The notes: generated by a model from the sequence alone, not told the origin. 64,000 bases of DNA from Saprospiraceae bacterium (GCA_016710235.1 JADJLG010000001.1:372001-436000); one strand, 5' to 3'. Shown: positions 28,564 to 37,934, numbered from the stretch's first letter. A program made the numbers and translations.

Positions 28564-28656
28564 TTGTTGATACTCTTGTTTAACAGACAAAATTAGCTCA
28601 TTTTAGCAATTTAAAACATTGTATTACTTTCACTGCGCAAATGTGTTTTTGATCAA

Positions 28657-30759
28657 GTGACAAGCAAACTGGATACATCCATAGAATTTCTCAAGGGCGT
28701 AGGACCGGCTAGAGCTAAATTGCTCAACAAGCACCTCAATATTTTCACTTTTGGCGATTTACTCAGTCATTTTCCATTCCGCTATGTAGATAAGTCTGTT
28801 TTCCATAATATCAAATCATTGGTTGAAGATGAATATGCTCAATTACTTGTAAGCGTCTCCAATCTCAAAATTCGGACAAACGGTAAAACCAGATGGTTGA
28901 CTGCAAAAGCAACAGACGCCACAGGTCAGATGGAGCTAATTTGGTTCAAATTTAGCGACTGGCAGCAGGAATTACTCCAAGCGCATCAGTACTTTGTGAT
29001 TTATGGCAAGGTAAATCATCAGGGTAATAACCCATCTATCATACACCCTGAGGTCGAACCATATAACCCCCAACAGCAAAGCTCAAAAGCAAGATGGGAA
29101 GGTATTTACTCTAGTGGAGAAGTTCTTGCCGGAAATTATCTTCACTCCAAAGGCTTACACAAGCTGATAAGCCAGTGTTTGTCGCAAGTGAGTGAAAGAG
29201 ATATTCCTGAAACTTTGCCGCAGTATATGATCTCAAAAATCAAGGTGATCTCCAAATACCAGGCAATTTTACAAATACATCAACCAAGAACCGAACTGGA
29301 AATCAATCAAGCTCGTGATCGGATGAAGTTTGAAGAGTTGTTTTATGTTCAACTCAGATTACTCAAAAATAAATACCTCAGACAAACTCAACAAAATGGT
29401 ATTCTCATACCAAAACCAGGACTTTCTTATACAGAATTTATTTCAAATTTTCTGCCATTCAAACTCACTAAAGCCCAGGAAAGGGTACTTCAGGAGATTA
29501 AAACCGATCTGAAGTCAGGGCATCAGATGAACAGATTGCTTCAAGGAGATGTCGGGAGCGGTAAGACGATAGTTGCTCTATTGACTATGCTCATGACGAT
29601 AGACCATGATCTTCAGGCCTGCATAATGGCTCCTACCGAAGTGCTGGCTATGCAACATTACAAAGGAATCTCAGAGCTTCTCGCTCCCACTAAATTGAAT
29701 TGTGAATTACTCACCTCACAAACCAAAACCCGAGACCGAAAGCTCATCTATCATGATCTCGAGTCCGGAATGCTTAAAATTTTGGTAGGTACACATGCGC
29801 TATTAGAAGATAAAGTTCGATTCAAAAAGCTTGGGATCGTGGTCATCGACGAACAACATAGGTTTGGTGTAGGTCAAAGGGCAAAACTATGGGAAAAAAA
29901 CGAAAGCACTGCGCCTCATATTCTGGTCATGACTGCAACACCGATCCCAAGAACACTGGCTATGAGCTTGTATGGAGATCTGGACATTTCAATTATCGAC
30001 GAATTGCCTCCGGGAAGAAAGGAAATTAAAACAATTCATGTTCGGGATTTCCACCGAATGCAATTGTATGAATTTATGCGAAAAGAGATAGCTCTTGGAA
30101 GGCAAATCTACATAGTTTATCCATTGATAGAAGAAAGTGAAAAACTTGACATAGAAAATCTCAACCTTGGCTATCAAAAACTGCTGGAATACTTTCCTGA
30201 ACCCACATTCAGGATAAGCGTGGTCCATGGAAGAATGAAGGCTCAAGACAAAGCCGACCAAATGGATTATTTTGTACGGGGGCTGTCTCATATTATGGTG
30301 GCAACGACTGTCATAGAGGTTGGAGTAAACGTCCCCAATGCCAGTGTAATGGTCATAGAAAATGCTGAACGTTTTGGCCTATCACAACTGCATCAACTCC
30401 GAGGTCGTGTGGGTAGAGGCAGCGACCAATCTTATTGTATGTTGATGACAGCAGACCGCATCGGCAAGGTTTCCGCTGCAAGGATCAAAATCATGTGCGA
30501 TACAAATGACGGTTTCAAAATAGCACAAGCCGATTTGGAAATCAGGGGTCCGGGAGATATTGATGGCACCAGACAATCAGGACTCCTTGAATTGAAAGTG
30601 GCAAATATTTATGAAGACAATCGTATTCTTCAAGCAGCCAGGTCCTGGGCGGAGCAAATACTCAAAAAAGATCCATCACTTGAAAACCCACACAATCGCC
30701 AACTGAAAGGGCATTTGTTGCTGACTGGGAGTGCAAAATTTTGGGGTCGTATCAGCTGA
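28657..30759 (+). CDS. recG: ATP-dependent DNA helicase RecG
   Basis: This 700-residue helicase reverses stalled replication forks and processes branched DNA. An N-terminal wedge domain (about 1-150, including GVGPARAKLLNKHLNIFTFGDLLSHFPFRY) precedes the helicase core. Walker A is GDVGSGKT (about 298-305), Walker B is the DEQH box (VVIDEQHRFG), then MTATPIPRTLA. VVHGRMKAQDKADQM and QLHQLRGRVGRG (motif VI) complete the second lobe. The C-terminal TRG-like region with GPGDIDGTRQSGL is present. The start is GTG at 28657. The gene is complete and of normal length. Confidence 0.97.
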   Translation: MTSKLDTSIEFLKGVGPARAKLLNKHLNIFTFGDLLSHFPFRYVDKSVFHNIKSLVEDEYAQLLVSVSNLKIRTNGKTRWLTAKATDATGQMELIWFKFSDWQQELLQAHQYFVIYGKVNHQGNNPSIIHPEVEPYNPQQQSSKARWEGIYSSGEVLAGNYLHSKGLHKLISQCLSQVSERDIPETLPQYMISKIKVISKYQAILQIHQPRTELEINQARDRMKFEELFYVQLRLLKNKYLRQTQQNGILIPKPGLSYTEFISNFLPFKLTKAQERVLQEIKTDLKSGHQMNRLLQGDVGSGKTIVALLTMLMTIDHDLQACIMAPTEVLAMQHYKGISELLAPTKLNCELLTSQTKTRDRKLIYHDLESGMLKILVGTHALLEDKVRFKKLGIVVIDEQHRFGVGQRAKLWEKNESTAPHILVMTATPIPRTLAMSLYGDLDISIIDELPPGRKEIKTIHVRDFHRMQLYEFMRKEIALGRQIYIVYPLIEESEKLDIENLNLGYQKLLEYFPEPTFRISVVHGRMKAQDKADQMDYFVRGLSHIMVATTVIEVGVNVPNASVMVIENAERFGLSQLHQLRGRVGRGSDQSYCMLMTADRIGKVSAARIKIMCDTNDGFKIAQADLEIRGPGDIDGTRQSGLLELKVANIYEDNRILQAARSWAEQILKKDPSLENPHNRQLKGHLLLTGSAKFWGRIS

Positions 30760-30831
30760 ATTCACGTTTTTATACTACTTTTAGGCAGCGAATGGCACAA
30801 TTGTGGCATCATGTTAAAAAACCTAACGGAT

Positions 30832-31296
30832 ATGAAACAAATATTTTTGGGAATTTTCATTTGCTTACTATCAGCTCAGGTCGGGTTTAGCCAAAATGAG
30901 TGGAAAGAAACTATTGACGGCAACTATGCAAGCGCTTTCAGTAAGCTAGTAGCTTCGCAGTCGGTAAACAAACCAATCGTCATAGACAATCATACTACTA
31001 CCCCTCTCATCTATGCATGTAAGAAAGGAAATGTAGATTTTGTTAAAAAACTGATTGAAAAAGGGGCCAGAGTGAATCAGCGAGCCGAGAGATTTACACC
31101 TGCGATGGCAGCAGCTGAGTCCGGATGCATAGAGTGCATGAATTTACTTCTCGCGGCAGGAGCCAGCCTGCTTACAAAATCTGCCACTTCTAAGACACCG
31201 TTTGATTATGCGGTAGAAAACGGTCATGATGATCTTGCTAAACTCATTTTAGCTAAGGAAACCAGACAAAAAGAAGACGTAAAAACCCAGAACTGA
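30832..31296 (+). CDS. Secreted ankyrin-repeat protein
   Basis: This 154-residue protein has a signal peptide (MKQIFLGIFICLLSAQVGFSQ) and about three ankyrin repeats: TPLIYACKKGNVDFVKKLIEKGA, then FTPAMAAAESGCIECMNLLLAAGA, then KTPFDYAVENGHDDLAKLILA. Such repeats mediate protein-protein contacts; a periplasmic location is expected. ATG 30832 is chosen because it begins the signal peptide; an in-frame ATG at 30811 would add seven residues before it. No partner can be named. It lies 72 bp after recG and may be read from the same or its own promoter. Confidence 0.8.
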   Translation: MKQIFLGIFICLLSAQVGFSQNEWKETIDGNYASAFSKLVASQSVNKPIVIDNHTTTPLIYACKKGNVDFVKKLIEKGARVNQRAERFTPAMAAAESGCIECMNLLLAAGASLLTKSATSKTPFDYAVENGHDDLAKLILAKETRQKEDVKTQN

Positions 31297-31533
31297 TTCC
31301 ACACTTTTGGTTGGTTTTATTTAATGCAACTATTTTTGTTATCAAAACATCAGTTGATATTTTGTTGTCAAGGATGTATCAGATGTAATTATTTTGTTTT
31401 AACACTTTTTTAATTACTTATAAAATATTGAATATCTGCTCATTATAAAAATAGATAGGATTTGTAACTGATGATTATATACCATGCATTAACCTTGGTG
31501 CGTTTTTCTCGTCTAAAGTTTAAAATCTTATTT

Positions 31534-31881
31534 ATGAAAAAGTTAGTTCTATTTTTTGCATTAATCCTGGGATACACAGCTATCCAGGCCCAAAACACTG
31601 CAACTCCTGAAATCAATCAAAAACAACGCGAAGAAAAAGCGCGTATCCGTCAGGGAGAAAGATCCGGAGAAATCACAAAAGCTGAAAGCAAAGAATTACG
31701 AAAAGATCAAAGGGACATTCACAAAGAGAAAATGAAAGCTAAAAAAGATGGCGATGTCACTCCGAAAGAAAAAGCGAAAATCAAGCATAAACAACGCAAA
31801 GCCGGTAAAAACATTCATGAAGAAAAACATGACGGCCAGAAAAGAAAAAAAGCTGATGATGAGATGAAACATTCAGAGTAA
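31534..31881 (+). CDS. Small secreted lysine-rich protein with two internal repeats
   Basis: This 115-residue protein has a signal peptide (MKKLVLFFALILGYTAIQAQ) and a highly charged mature part. Two halves resemble each other: RSGEITKAESKELRKDQRDI... and KDGDVTPKEKAKIKHKQRKA..., each with an acidic loop (SGEIT and DGDVT) followed by a Lys/Arg-rich helix that ends near IH.EK. The acidic loops look a little like degenerate EF-hand loops, though calcium binding is not shown. A proper start at ATG 31534 follows leader DNA with a TAACCTTG element at 31490, a possible -7 promoter. A terminator follows at 31923. Function unknown. Confidence 0.75.
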   Translation: MKKLVLFFALILGYTAIQAQNTATPEINQKQREEKARIRQGERSGEITKAESKELRKDQRDIHKEKMKAKKDGDVTPKEKAKIKHKQRKAGKNIHEEKHDGQKRKKADDEMKHSE

Positions 31882-31922
31882 ACTGAATTAAATTTAAATT
31901 CGAAAGAATAATCAGAAAATAA

Positions 31923-31954
31923 TTAAAAGCCTGTCCACCTGGATGGGCTTTTAA
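31923..31954 (+). terminator. Rho-independent terminator after the lysine-rich protein gene
   Basis: TTAAAAGCC (31923-31931) pairs with GGCTTTTAA (31946-31954), and the loop has a smaller TCCA/TGGA stem. It ends with a T-run (TTTT) before AAATTTAA, and lies 42 bp past the stop at 31881. Confidence 0.75.
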
Positions 31955-32146
31955 ATTTAACATCATGAACGATCGCCTTCCAATTTGAATTTAGCTATAT
32001 CCTTATTCGGTTCAGTTTAAAGAAGTAGTATCAATAAGAACTACTTAACCAATTCAAACAATTCCTGTATTTCTACCCTAGTCATAAAACAATTGACTCA
32101 AACAATCAATTGTAAAAAAATAACTACCTTTAAGCAAATTCAAAAA

Positions 32147-33178
32147 ATGAGTAAGTTATTTTCAATTTTAAAGGGAATTGCACTTCTGATATTAATTATT
32201 TATATTATCGGATTTTTCTTACCAGGAAAGGCCCATTTAGAAAGATCTGCAAACATACCAGCCGGAGTAGGACAAGTTCACCATTACATCAATGATTTAA
32301 GGAATTGGGAGAAATGGTCACCCTGGCACCGAATGGATTCGAATATGAAGATCAACTATAGCGACAACCCAGTTGGACAATCTGCGTTTTATACCTGGGA
32401 GAGTAAAGTATTAGGAAACGGTAAAACAACTATCCTAGAATCCAATCCTGAAATGGTAAAAACAAAATTGGAATTTGATGGCATGGGAGAAGCCTATGGT
32501 ACATTCTTAATGAAACCGGATAACGATTCTACTTTTCTTACTTGGCAATTTGATGGTGATGCAACAGGAGTCCCATTTTATATGAAACCTGTACATAATA
32601 TTTTCAGTCTTTTCATGGACAAGTTGGTAGGAAAAGATTACGACCAAGGATTGGCGAATATTAAACTATTGGCAGCTCAATCTAAAGACCATGGACATTC
32701 CGGAACTGTCAACTCCATCATAGAAACGAAAATTCCTGAAACTCATTTTATACAAACTGAAACAAGCTGTTCAATAAATGAACTCAATCATGTTATGGAA
32801 GCATTGTACACGAAACTTGGAAAATTTCTCCAGGAAAATAAACTTAGCCCTTCCAGCCCACCATTAGCAACTTATCCGGGTTTCAAACCTGGTGATACCA
32901 TGATTCATGTGATCGCTTTATTTCCCATTGAAAAAGCATGTACTGAAAAGTCAAAAGATGGAATTTCCTGCGGTAGTTGGTTAGCTCAAAAAACAGTGAA
33001 GGCAAATTATGTTGGACCTTATGAAGGCACGCAAATTGCATATGATGAAATTGAAAAATATTGTCGCGAAAACCATCTCACTTTTGCAGGCGATCCTTAT
33101 GAAGAATATGTTAGCGATCCTATGAAAGAAAAAGATGTTACAAAGTTGATAACCAATATATATTGGCCTGTCAAATAA
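32147..33178 (+). CDS. SRPBCC-family protein with GyrI-like effector-binding domain
   Basis: This 343-residue protein begins with one membrane helix (about 6-26, FSILKGIALLILIIYIIGFF). Next is a START/SRPBCC-type ligand-binding domain (about 32-185, NDLRNWEKWSPWHRMDS and TTILESNPEMVKTKLEFDG), and then a C-terminal GyrI/AraC-effector-type domain (about 190-343, KTVKANYVGPYEGTQIAYDEIEKY). This two-domain arrangement is common in Bacteroidota. Ligand and role are unknown; membrane-anchored binding of a small hydrophobic molecule is plausible. ATG 32147 is chosen over an upstream TTG at 32093 because the helix begins there. The downstream OsmC gene starts 47 bp later. Confidence 0.82.
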   Translation: MSKLFSILKGIALLILIIYIIGFFLPGKAHLERSANIPAGVGQVHHYINDLRNWEKWSPWHRMDSNMKINYSDNPVGQSAFYTWESKVLGNGKTTILESNPEMVKTKLEFDGMGEAYGTFLMKPDNDSTFLTWQFDGDATGVPFYMKPVHNIFSLFMDKLVGKDYDQGLANIKLLAAQSKDHGHSGTVNSIIETKIPETHFIQTETSCSINELNHVMEALYTKLGKFLQENKLSPSSPPLATYPGFKPGDTMIHVIALFPIEKACTEKSKDGISCGSWLAQKTVKANYVGPYEGTQIAYDEIEKYCRENHLTFAGDPYEEYVSDPMKEKDVTKLITNIYWPVK

Positions 33179-33225
33179 AATGTACTCCTTATTTTAAATT
33201 AATTATCAATTTAAATCGCATTGTC

Positions 33226-33666
33226 TTGAAAAATACAACATCCACAGTGATCTATAATGGACATCTGGGTACAGAAGCCACCCATACCAAAAGTAAATCC
33301 ATCATAGTCACAGATGCGCCACCGGACAATAACGGAAAAGGCGAGGCTTTTTCTCCAACGGATCTCACAGCCACTTCACTGGCATGTTGTATGCTTACCG
33401 TGATGGGAATCGTCGCGGATCGTCATCAAATTAATATAGCTGGCGCAAAATCTGATGTACTCAAAGTAATGGATGACAACCCTAGACGAATTTCTGAAAT
33501 TTATGTTGATATGATCATGCCGGAAATTGCTTATAGTTCGAAAGAAAAAAAATTACTTGAAAACACCGCAAGAGCATGCCCGGTCGCAAAGAGTATACAT
33601 CCTGAGATTAAAATCCATTTGACTTTTTATTGGGGTGAAGAAAAAGTAATCTTGTCATCTCATTAA
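33226..33666 (+). CDS. OsmC-family peroxiredoxin-like protein
   Basis: This 146-residue protein belongs to the OsmC/Ohr group, which reduces peroxides with two cysteines. The first is in SLACCMLTVMG (C54/C55) and the second in ARACPVAKSIHPE (C118); their sequence contexts are the classic OsmC positions. The N-terminal beta-sheet phrase VIYNGHLGTEATHTKS is also typical. No ATG is available; TTG 33226 is the most likely start because it gives the usual N-terminus. A longer frame from TTG 33163 overlaps the preceding gene. Substrate preference (organic hydroperoxide or other) is not decided. Confidence 0.87.
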   Translation: MKNTTSTVIYNGHLGTEATHTKSKSIIVTDAPPDNNGKGEAFSPTDLTATSLACCMLTVMGIVADRHQINIAGAKSDVLKVMDDNPRRISEIYVDMIMPEIAYSSKEKKLLENTARACPVAKSIHPEIKIHLTFYWGEEKVILSSH

Positions 33667-33682
33667 ATAACGTAATCTTTTC

Positions 33683-35167
33683 ATGGCTCAACCTTTCCTT
33701 TATTTGTCAATTATGCTCGCATATTTCGCGATGCTGATTGCAGTTTCATATTTTACATCTAAAGATGATAGCAATGAAAATTTTTTTGTTGCCAAACGCA
33801 GTTCTCCTTGGTATTTGGTAGCATTTGGAATGATCGGCGCATCACTATCCGGTGTGACATTTATCAGTATTCCTGGTGTGGTAGGTGCGGGAAAAGTAAA
33901 TCAATGCTTTTCATACATGCAAATGGTATGGGGATACCTGATAGGTTATGCAATTATAGCAAATGTATTAATGCCAATTTACTATCGCTATCAGGTGAGT
34001 TCCATTTATGAATATCTCAACAGCAGACTTGGGAAAAGCGCTTACAAAACCGGAGCTGCATTTTTCATACTATCTCGAACTGTAGGTTCTGCATTTCGTA
34101 TGTATATCGTTGCACTTGTGATGCATCAATTTATTTTCTCCCATTTTTCTGTGCCTTTTTGGATAACTGTATTGATCAGTATTTTTTTGATTTGGGTTTA
34201 TACTTTCAGAGGAGGAATAAAAACAATAGTTATCACAGACGTATTCCAAACTACATGCATGTTACTCTCCCTGGTCATCACCATATATTTTCTTTCCCGG
34301 CAGCTGAACGTCAGCATTGTAGATTATTTTAACACCGTATTCAGTTCAGAGTACGGAAAAATATTTTTTTGGGATACAGGTTGGTCAGACTCCAATTATT
34401 TTTTCAAACAAGTGCTTGGAGGTATGTTGATCGCCTTAGTCATGACCGGACTGGATCAGGACATGATGCAAAAAAATCTCACCTGTCGCAATTTAAAAGA
34501 AGCGCAAACCAATATGTTTAGCTTCTCCATGTTGCTCTTTGTTGTCAATATTGCATTTCTTTCCCTCGGAGCTGGATTATATATTTTTATGCAACAGCAA
34601 GGAATAACCGTACCAGCCAGATCAGATCAGGTATTTCCTTTTATCGCAATGAACTATCTTTCGAGCCTTGGCTCAATACTATTTTTACTTGGGCTCACTG
34701 CCTCAAATTATGCAAGCGCTGATTCAGCTCTGGCTTCACTTACTACATCATTCTGTATCGACTTTTTAAATTATAAAAATTCTCCCTGGGATGAGGCAAA
34801 AAAGAAAAGGATAAGAACCATAGTTCACTTAATTTTTTCGATGATTATATTTTTCGTAATCGTATTGTTCTATATATTAAATAATGATGCGGTAATCAAT
34901 AAAGTGTTTCAGTTTGCTGGATATACCTATGGACCATTATTGGGTATTTTTTGTTTTGCCATTTTAACGAAGAAAAAAATATCTTATCCCAAGTTATTAC
35001 CTTTTATTTGCATTGCTGCACCAATCATTACATATATCCTTAGTGAAAATTCCCAGACCTGGTTCGGTGGATTCACTTTTGGAAATCTAATAGTAGCTGT
35101 AAACGGATTGATTACATTTATCGGTCTATTATTTATTGCGAAAAATCAGGAAGTGAATGTCGCTTAA
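33683..35167 (+). CDS. Sodium:solute symporter (SSS family)
   Basis: This 494-residue inner-membrane transporter has about 13 hydrophobic segments. The start is typical for the family (LAYFAMLIAVSYFTSKDDSNENFF, then GASLSGVTFISIPG). GMLIALVMTGLDQDMMQKNLTCR (about 249-271) and ASNYASADSALASLTTSFCIDFL match the sodium-site region. Its 3' end overlaps murQ by 11 bp, so the two are translationally linked. Because murQ handles N-acetylmuramate-6-phosphate, MurNAc or anhydro-MurNAc is the likely substrate. Tannerella forsythia has a comparable murT-murK-murQ set, but here no kinase gene is adjacent. The substrate is inferred from context. Confidence 0.9.
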   Translation: MAQPFLYLSIMLAYFAMLIAVSYFTSKDDSNENFFVAKRSSPWYLVAFGMIGASLSGVTFISIPGVVGAGKVNQCFSYMQMVWGYLIGYAIIANVLMPIYYRYQVSSIYEYLNSRLGKSAYKTGAAFFILSRTVGSAFRMYIVALVMHQFIFSHFSVPFWITVLISIFLIWVYTFRGGIKTIVITDVFQTTCMLLSLVITIYFLSRQLNVSIVDYFNTVFSSEYGKIFFWDTGWSDSNYFFKQVLGGMLIALVMTGLDQDMMQKNLTCRNLKEAQTNMFSFSMLLFVVNIAFLSLGAGLYIFMQQQGITVPARSDQVFPFIAMNYLSSLGSILFLLGLTASNYASADSALASLTTSFCIDFLNYKNSPWDEAKKKRIRTIVHLIFSMIIFFVIVLFYILNNDAVINKVFQFAGYTYGPLLGIFCFAILTKKKISYPKLLPFICIAAPIITYILSENSQTWFGGFTFGNLIVAVNGLITFIGLLFIAKNQEVNVA

Positions 35168-35972
35168 AATCACAGAAAAAGATTCTCATTACAGGAACAT
35201 TGAAGCTATGTCGGTAGCTGAGATTCTACAACACATACATCATGAGGACTTAACTGCTGTGCATTCCATAGGAGCTTGTATTCCTCAAATTGAAATGGTT
35301 ATAAAAGAAATAACTACAAAATTGAAAAGTGGAGGAAGACTATTTTATCTTGGTGCAGGTACAAGCGGAAGATTGGGAGTAGTCGATGCATCTGAATGTC
35401 CTCCTACATTCGGAGTACCACATGAACTTGTTATTGCGTTGATTGCAGGAGGCGACCAAGCCATTCGAAAAGCTGTAGAAAATGCTGAAGACGATCAAAG
35501 TCAAGGCTGGAAAGATTTACAGGACTGGGAAATAGATCAAAGGGATTTTGTAATAGGCATCGCTGCTAGCGGCAGCACACCTTATGTGGTGTCTGCATTG
35601 GAGCAATGTAAGAAAAATCAAATCGCAACTGCTTGCATAACGAATAATCCGAACAGCCCCATCACAAAAACAGTAGACTTCCCAATAGTCTGTGTTGTTG
35701 GGCCGGAATTTATCACCGGCAGCACTCGGATGAAGTCTGGAACTTCGCAGAAATTGATCCTCAATATGATCTCTACATCAGTGATGATCGGTCTCGGTAG
35801 GATACAAGATAATAAAATGGTCGATATGAAATTGAATAATCAGAAACTAAGAGTAAGAGGTATTAATATGATCTGCAATCAATATCCCATTTCCAAAGAT
35901 AATGCTGCAAATTTATTGGAACAAATGGGATCAGTCCGAAAAGTGTTGCAATATTTAAAATCCAGCCTCTAA
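35157..35972 (+). CDS. murQ: N-acetylmuramic acid 6-phosphate etherase
   Basis: This 271-residue SIS-domain enzyme splits MurNAc-6-phosphate to GlcNAc-6-phosphate and D-lactate during peptidoglycan recycling. It shows LGAGTSGRLGVVDASECPPTFG (about 62-83; the Glu in DASE is the predicted catalytic base), then AASGSTPYV (the second SIS element), GPEFITGSTRMKSGTSQKLILN and the helical C-terminus. The length matches MurQ minus its short C-terminal extension. ATG 35157 overlaps the end of the symporter gene by 11 bp. An enzyme that phosphorylates MurNAc must come from elsewhere. Confidence 0.95.
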   Translation: MSLKITEKDSHYRNIEAMSVAEILQHIHHEDLTAVHSIGACIPQIEMVIKEITTKLKSGGRLFYLGAGTSGRLGVVDASECPPTFGVPHELVIALIAGGDQAIRKAVENAEDDQSQGWKDLQDWEIDQRDFVIGIAASGSTPYVVSALEQCKKNQIATACITNNPNSPITKTVDFPIVCVVGPEFITGSTRMKSGTSQKLILNMISTSVMIGLGRIQDNKMVDMKLNNQKLRVRGINMICNQYPISKDNAANLLEQMGSVRKVLQYLKSSL

Positions 35973-36127
35973 ATACATTAATACTTTAGTTTATAGTTGT
36001 AATAATTGCAATTTCAGTTTATTATTAAACTCTTATAATCGTTAATGGATTTATTCTTTCCTCCGTTCAATTTTAAACCCAAATTTTGGAGTCAAATTCT
36101 ATTTTAAATCCTAATTATATAATTGGA

Positions 36128-36901
36128 TTAAACTAATTTTCTGAAAACTTTCTTTGCATTTGTCGTTGTCTTTAATGCAACTTCTTGATTGGAAAGACCT
36201 AATCCCTCAGCAATAAAAATTCCAATTTCTGCTATAAATGCACATTCATTTCTCTTTCCTCGAAAAGGCACAGGACTAAGATAAGGAGCATCTGTCTCAA
36301 GTACTACAAAATCCAATCCTACTTGTTGTAAAACCTGTATGAGATTTGCTTTTTTATAAGTCACCACACCACCAATTCCCAGATAAAAGCCAAGGTTAAT
36401 TATTTCTTTCGCCTGATCCACAGAAGAACCAAAGCAATGAAAAACACCACTCAGATTACCATCTTGCATGGATTTAACAATTGCAATGGTTTCATCCATT
36501 GCATCTCTAGTATGGATGGAAACAGGAATTTGAAGAGATCTGGCCCATTCCAATTGGACCCGAAATGCTTGTTGCTGTTCTTCATAATAACTTTTATCCC
36601 AATAAAGATCCAACCCTATTTCTCCGACCGCAATCCAATCATGGTCATTAAGTTTTGTTTCGAGAAAATTCAATTGTGATTTAAAATCTTCCTTTACACT
36701 GCAAGGATGTAATCCAATCATGGGAAATGCAAAATCAGGAAACTGTTCAACTGTTTCCATCATTAGGGGCAAAGACGTTAGGTCTATATTTGGCAACAGT
36801 ACTGATTCAATCCCTCTATCTTTGGCACGCCGCACCATATCTTGTCTATCCTCACGGAACTCGTCCAGGTAAATATGTGTATGTGTATCAATCCAATTCA
36901 T
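36128..36901 (-). CDS. TatD-family metal-dependent hydrolase
   Basis: This 257-residue TIM-barrel enzyme belongs to the TatD/YcfH/YabD group of metal-dependent nucleases. The metal-binding motif DTHTHIYLDEF is at residues 5-15 (H7, H9). The other ligands appear in GEIGLDLYWDKSYYEEQQ (Glu), IPVSIHTRDA, GVFHCFGSS and ETDAPYLSPVPFRGKRN (Asp). The activity is probably a 3'-5' exonuclease or deoxyribonuclease, but the physiological substrate is unsettled. It lies 11 bp after the AraC-type regulator gene on the same strand, so the two are likely co-transcribed. Confidence 0.93.
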   Translation of the reverse strand: MNWIDTHTHIYLDEFREDRQDMVRRAKDRGIESVLLPNIDLTSLPLMMETVEQFPDFAFPMIGLHPCSVKEDFKSQLNFLETKLNDHDWIAVGEIGLDLYWDKSYYEEQQQAFRVQLEWARSLQIPVSIHTRDAMDETIAIVKSMQDGNLSGVFHCFGSSVDQAKEIINLGFYLGIGGVVTYKKANLIQVLQQVGLDFVVLETDAPYLSPVPFRGKRNECAFIAEIGIFIAEGLGLSNQEVALKTTTNAKKVFRKLV

Positions 36902-36912
36902 CCGAAATATGT

Positions 36913-37767
36913 TTATGAACTTAATTTCTTTGGAGTCACTCCGTACTTTTTCTTGAAGGCTTCTATGAAATGACTAATATTTGTATAACCTACCTGGTCT
37001 GCGACTTCATGCACGAGATACTTACCTGATTCAAGCAATTGTTTTGCATGACTCATTTTATATTCCAATACAAATTGATAGGGCGGCTTTCCATAAATCT
37101 GTTTGAATCCTGACTTCAATTGAAATTCATTAATTCCTACTTCTTTTGCAAGATCTGCGAGTACAGGCGGAGCTGCAAAATGAGAGACCAGGATATCTTT
37201 TGCTTGCTTTATTTTCCGCATGATCTCTTCATCATTTAGAAATGGACAGCTGAGAAAATCATTGGTGTCAGCAGCCAATAATAAACTAATGATTTCTAAA
37301 GATTTTCCGGTGTCGTAAATCGTAGCCAAGTGCATCGGCAAATCGTGTTCAAAAATCTCACGAAGAATCAATTCAACATTTGTCGGAATAGAATACTCCT
37401 TATAATAAATCTTCTTTGCAAAATCAGGTTCGAAAATTTTGCCAAGATTTTCTTCTCGCGAAATACATTCATGCAGTTCTGACAATTCAAGTTCAATCCA
37501 GAATAAGCCAACTTGTTTGTCGTGATTGAGGCTGAATTCCAAATCTTTTTCCGGGTTATATATGATAAAATAATGACCTGACTGCAAAGCTCTTTGGTAG
37601 AATGGACCAAATTCGAGAGTTGCTTTATCTGCTGCATTAAATATAAAATGTACCTTTTTTTGGACTATATTATAAGTACTGTTGCTTGCGCGACCCGGAT
37701 TCAATAGGATTCGCATTACCTTCGTTGAAGGGAGACCGTATTGAGCTATTTTTGGGGTATTATTCAC
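36913..37767 (-). CDS. AraC-family transcriptional regulator (PchR-like)
   Basis: This 284-residue regulator has a C-terminal two-helix-turn-helix DNA-binding domain (about 185-284). It includes ILVSHFAAPPVLADLAKEVG, FQLKSGFKQIYGKPPYQFVLEYKM and the signature SHFIEAFKKKYGVTPKKLS. The N-terminal effector-binding part resembles PchR-type regulators that control TonB-dependent receptors. The start is uncertain: GTG 37767 or TTG 37794, the latter adding nine residues. It is divergent from the HmuR-like receptor, and a 21-bp direct repeat lies between them, so it most likely activates the haem-uptake operon. The effector (a haem or siderophore-type signal) is inferred. Confidence 0.88.
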   Translation of the reverse strand: MNNTPKIAQYGLPSTKVMRILLNPGRASNSTYNIVQKKVHFIFNAADKATLEFGPFYQRALQSGHYFIIYNPEKDLEFSLNHDKQVGLFWIELELSELHECISREENLGKIFEPDFAKKIYYKEYSIPTNVELILREIFEHDLPMHLATIYDTGKSLEIISLLLAADTNDFLSCPFLNDEEIMRKIKQAKDILVSHFAAPPVLADLAKEVGINEFQLKSGFKQIYGKPPYQFVLEYKMSHAKQLLESGKYLVHEVADQVGYTNISHFIEAFKKKYGVTPKKLSS

Positions 37768-37857
37768 TTTTAATTTACAATATACTAGTCGCAAAGATAC
37801 ACAATTATCTGATAATAAGCTATTTAAATCAATTTCTTGTCAATTGCTCCATATTTC

Positions 37858-37899
37858 AATTATTCCTGTTCAGGATATAATTATTCCTAATTGGGATAT
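37858..37899 (+). promoter_or_regulatory. 21-bp tandem direct repeat, probable AraC-regulator operator
   Basis: Two adjacent copies of aattattcctgttcaggatat (37858-37878) and aattattcctaattgggatat (37879-37899) agree at 17 of 21 positions, with a period of exactly 21 bp, that is two helical turns. AraC-family regulators bind direct repeats with this spacing. They end 36 bp before the receptor ATG, close to where a -33 element would lie, so activation from this site is likely. The repeat is seen; the binding is inferred. Confidence 0.7.
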
Positions 37900-37934
37900 T
37901 TTTACATTTATTGCAGTCAGACCTTTGCGCCTTG

